This document shows positions 32,715-34,173 of a stretch of 34,173 bases of DNA, in pieces (the stretch's first letter is position 1; each line of letters opens with the position of its first letter). The notes under the pieces are model-generated. The model made no database searches and was not told the origin of the DNA. It was given only the letters and a program-made list of their open reading frames with translations. This DNA comes from an uncultured Eubacteriales bacterium. Its GTDB lineage: Bacteria > Bacillota > Clostridia > Christensenellales > QALW01. Location: NCBI GenBank assembly GCA_900552055.1, contig URYI01000009.1:1-34173 (forward strand), written 5' to 3'. The position numbers were made by a program, and so were the translations under genes.

Positions 32715-33905
32715 ATGCAGGCAGTAACTTTAACAAGCGCTGAAAATGCCCTTAAGTCATTTTACTTAGACGTAGTGGCGCATCAGCTTAATACCGAAAC
32801 CAATCCCTTGTATAATAAGATAAAGCAGTCGGAGAGCAATGTTTTTGGTAAAGAGGTGCGTGCCGCCGCCTGCTACGGAGTAAACGGCGGTATAGCGGCC
32901 GGAACTGAAACCGGCAGTTTGCCCAGCGCTTATTCAAACAACTATGTGCAGTTTGTAAGCTCGCTTAAAAATTTGTACGGACAGATAGAGATATCAGATA
33001 AGGCCATCCGCGCTTCGGAAAACAGCGCAGGCGCCTTTGTCAATCTGCTAAACGCTGAAATGGAGGGTCTCCTGCGCGCGGCCAAATTTAATTTTGGGCG
33101 TATGCTGTTCGGAGACGGTACGGGTACCCTTGCTACTGTTTCGGAGGCGGCAACTGATAAGACGACCATAGTGGTAGACAGTGCGCGCAATTTGACCGAA
33201 GGTATGGTTATTGATATTTACGCTACTGCTGAAACAGCGTCGCCTGCTGCGAGTGCATGCCGAATCGTGGGAATAGCCACAGATAATTCGGGCAGTGCTC
33301 CTAAAATTAATGTGACGCTGGATCAATCGGTAACAGTGGCTGCCAACAGCATTGTGTACCTTTGCGGCAGCAAGGGCAATGAAATAACTGGCCTGGGCGC
33401 TATTTTCTCAAACAAAGGGACTCTTTACGGTCTGGACAAGAGCAGCAATCAGTGGATGGTTCCGTATATAGGCGCTACTACCGGCACTATAAGCGATGCG
33501 AAAATACAAAAGGCTATTGACGCGGCTGAAGAGCGTGCGGGTAGCAGGATAGATATGGCTGTTTGCTCTTATGGAGTGAGAAGGGCTTATGCAGGCGTGC
33601 TGGAGACTAATAAGCGCAATGTCAACACGGTGGAACTGGAGGGCGGATTTAAGGCAATTTCTTATGCTGGTATTCCTATAATTGCCGACAGATTTGCGCC
33701 TTCGGGTACTATGTATCTGCTGGACAGCAAGGATTTTGCACTGCATCAGCTGTGCGATTGGCGCTGGCTGGAGGGCGAAAACGGCAATATTCTTCGCCAG
33801 GTGCCGGGCAAGGCGGTATTTAACGCTACTTTAGTTAAGTATGCCGAGCTTATGTGTACTCGTCCGGGCGGCCAAGCTGCGCTTACGGGTATAACTGAAG
33901 CTTGA
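32715..33905 (+). CDS. Phage major capsid protein, HK97-like fold
   Basis: 396 residues. GGAGG at 32700-32704 is 10 bases before ATG. The N-terminal part (TLTSAENALKSFYLDVVAHQ, KQSESNVFGKEVRAA, YVQFVSSLKNLYGQIEISDK) and the C-terminal part (KIQKAIDAAEERAGSRIDMA, ELEGGFKAISYAGIPIIADR, GTMYLLDSKDFALHQLCDW) follow the P- and A-domain pattern of phage major capsid proteins. A central insertion (about 145-235, Thr/Ala/Val-rich beta segment) may be an extra surface domain. Gene order portal-scaffold-capsid is standard. Confidence 0.86.
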   Translation: MQAVTLTSAENALKSFYLDVVAHQLNTETNPLYNKIKQSESNVFGKEVRAAACYGVNGGIAAGTETGSLPSAYSNNYVQFVSSLKNLYGQIEISDKAIRASENSAGAFVNLLNAEMEGLLRAAKFNFGRMLFGDGTGTLATVSEAATDKTTIVVDSARNLTEGMVIDIYATAETASPAASACRIVGIATDNSGSAPKINVTLDQSVTVAANSIVYLCGSKGNEITGLGAIFSNKGTLYGLDKSSNQWMVPYIGATTGTISDAKIQKAIDAAEERAGSRIDMAVCSYGVRRAYAGVLETNKRNVNTVELEGGFKAISYAGIPIIADRFAPSGTMYLLDSKDFALHQLCDWRWLEGENGNILRQVPGKAVFNATLVKYAELMCTRPGGQAALTGITEA

Positions 33906-34069
33906 TAGAGTAGGAGACGCTGCGGCGGGGACGGGGAGGGGCCTTTGGACGGCGGGCGTGCTGAAAGCACGGCCAAGGCCCGAAGGTCCGGGGTTTATAT
34001 AAGTGGGCGCGAGGGAAAGCTTGGGGGAGGAAAAAGGCTTGTGAATTGCTGAGGGCATGGAGGATGATG

Positions 34070-34173
34070 ATGTTTTGGGGCGCCCTCCTTAAAGGGGTGG
34101 GAGTCCCCCCGATATGGATGCCGCGGGGGCCCGCCCGCCCTTCCCCGGCCAGTAATGCGCATTTAAAAAATGC
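34070..34173 (+). CDS. Possible start of the next phage gene (runs off the window)
   Basis: GGAGG (34059-34063) precedes three consecutive ATGs (34064, 34067, 34070); the last has the best spacing. The frame is open to the window end (MFWGALLKGVGVPPIWMPRG). The sequence is GC-rich with many G and C runs and no motif, so it might also be non-coding; 33906-34060 has hairpins but no gene. Confidence 0.25.
   Translation, partial: MFWGALLKGVGVPPIWMPRGPARPSPASNAHLKN

Noticed and set aside
1..34173. CRISPR array, rRNA or tRNA genes
   Set aside because: I saw no regularly spaced short repeats, and no rRNA or tRNA signature. The cloverleaf at 29872 lacks tRNA features (no CCA end, T-loop or anticodon arm lengths).

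Overview
The window reads as chromosomal DNA of an anaerobic member of the Clostridia (Bacillota). The reasons are strong AGGAGG-type ribosome binding sites, sigma-A promoters with 17-base spacers, a TnpV protein of clostridial mobile elements, Gram-positive style secreted and membrane-anchored proteins, and an anaerobe-style set of a Crp/Fnr regulator, CoA-disulfide reductase, rhodanese and NifX-like protein. The genus cannot be told from the sequence.

Layout. (1) 1-4704: 3' end of a type I restriction-modification locus (hsdS tail, two small single-TM proteins, complete hsdR); hsdM must lie upstream. (2) 4809-5512: a minus-strand mobile-element remnant (tnpV and an overlapping 57-codon gene) bracketed by two terminators. 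(3) 5610-19094: a 13.5-kb accessory array that looks like a polymorphic-toxin locus. One complete secreted protein (signal peptide, DNRLRE-like domain, BIG2, ricin-like, BIG, variable tip) and a membrane-anchored putative immunity gene are followed by headless 'orphan' tip cassettes and relics. The cassettes begin with copies of an internal segment of the main gene and keep its reading frame, and each is followed by a secreted immunity-like gene. One orphan tip carries a metzincin/archaemetzincin-like zinc protease signature. The distal part holds a membrane-anchored GH25 lysozyme, small TM proteins, duplicated terminator-promoter modules, and a gene split by a 268-bp MITE flanked by TA. (4) 19974-23032: housekeeping block with rarA, a PepSY lipoprotein and a divergent YjbR/EVE-like protein. 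(5) 23085-29478: redox and phosphate block with a Crp-type regulator, CoA-disulfide reductase-rhodanese fusion, NifX-like metal-binding protein, rhodanese, Pit phosphate transporter and its PhoU-like partner. Two TGTGA-N5-TYACA sites lie in class II position in front of TATAAT boxes and fit the regulator's recognition helix. (6) 29872-34173: a perfect four-way-junction inverted repeat and a phage head module (portal, scaffold, major capsid) without a terminase upstream.

How it works together (inference). Region 3 would change the tip of one exported protein by homologous recombination between an 82-bp seam in the main gene and the same seam at the head of orphan cassettes, with the matching immunity gene kept beside each tip. 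Regions 1 and 6 add restriction and prophage content. All functional statements come from reading motifs; no database search was run.
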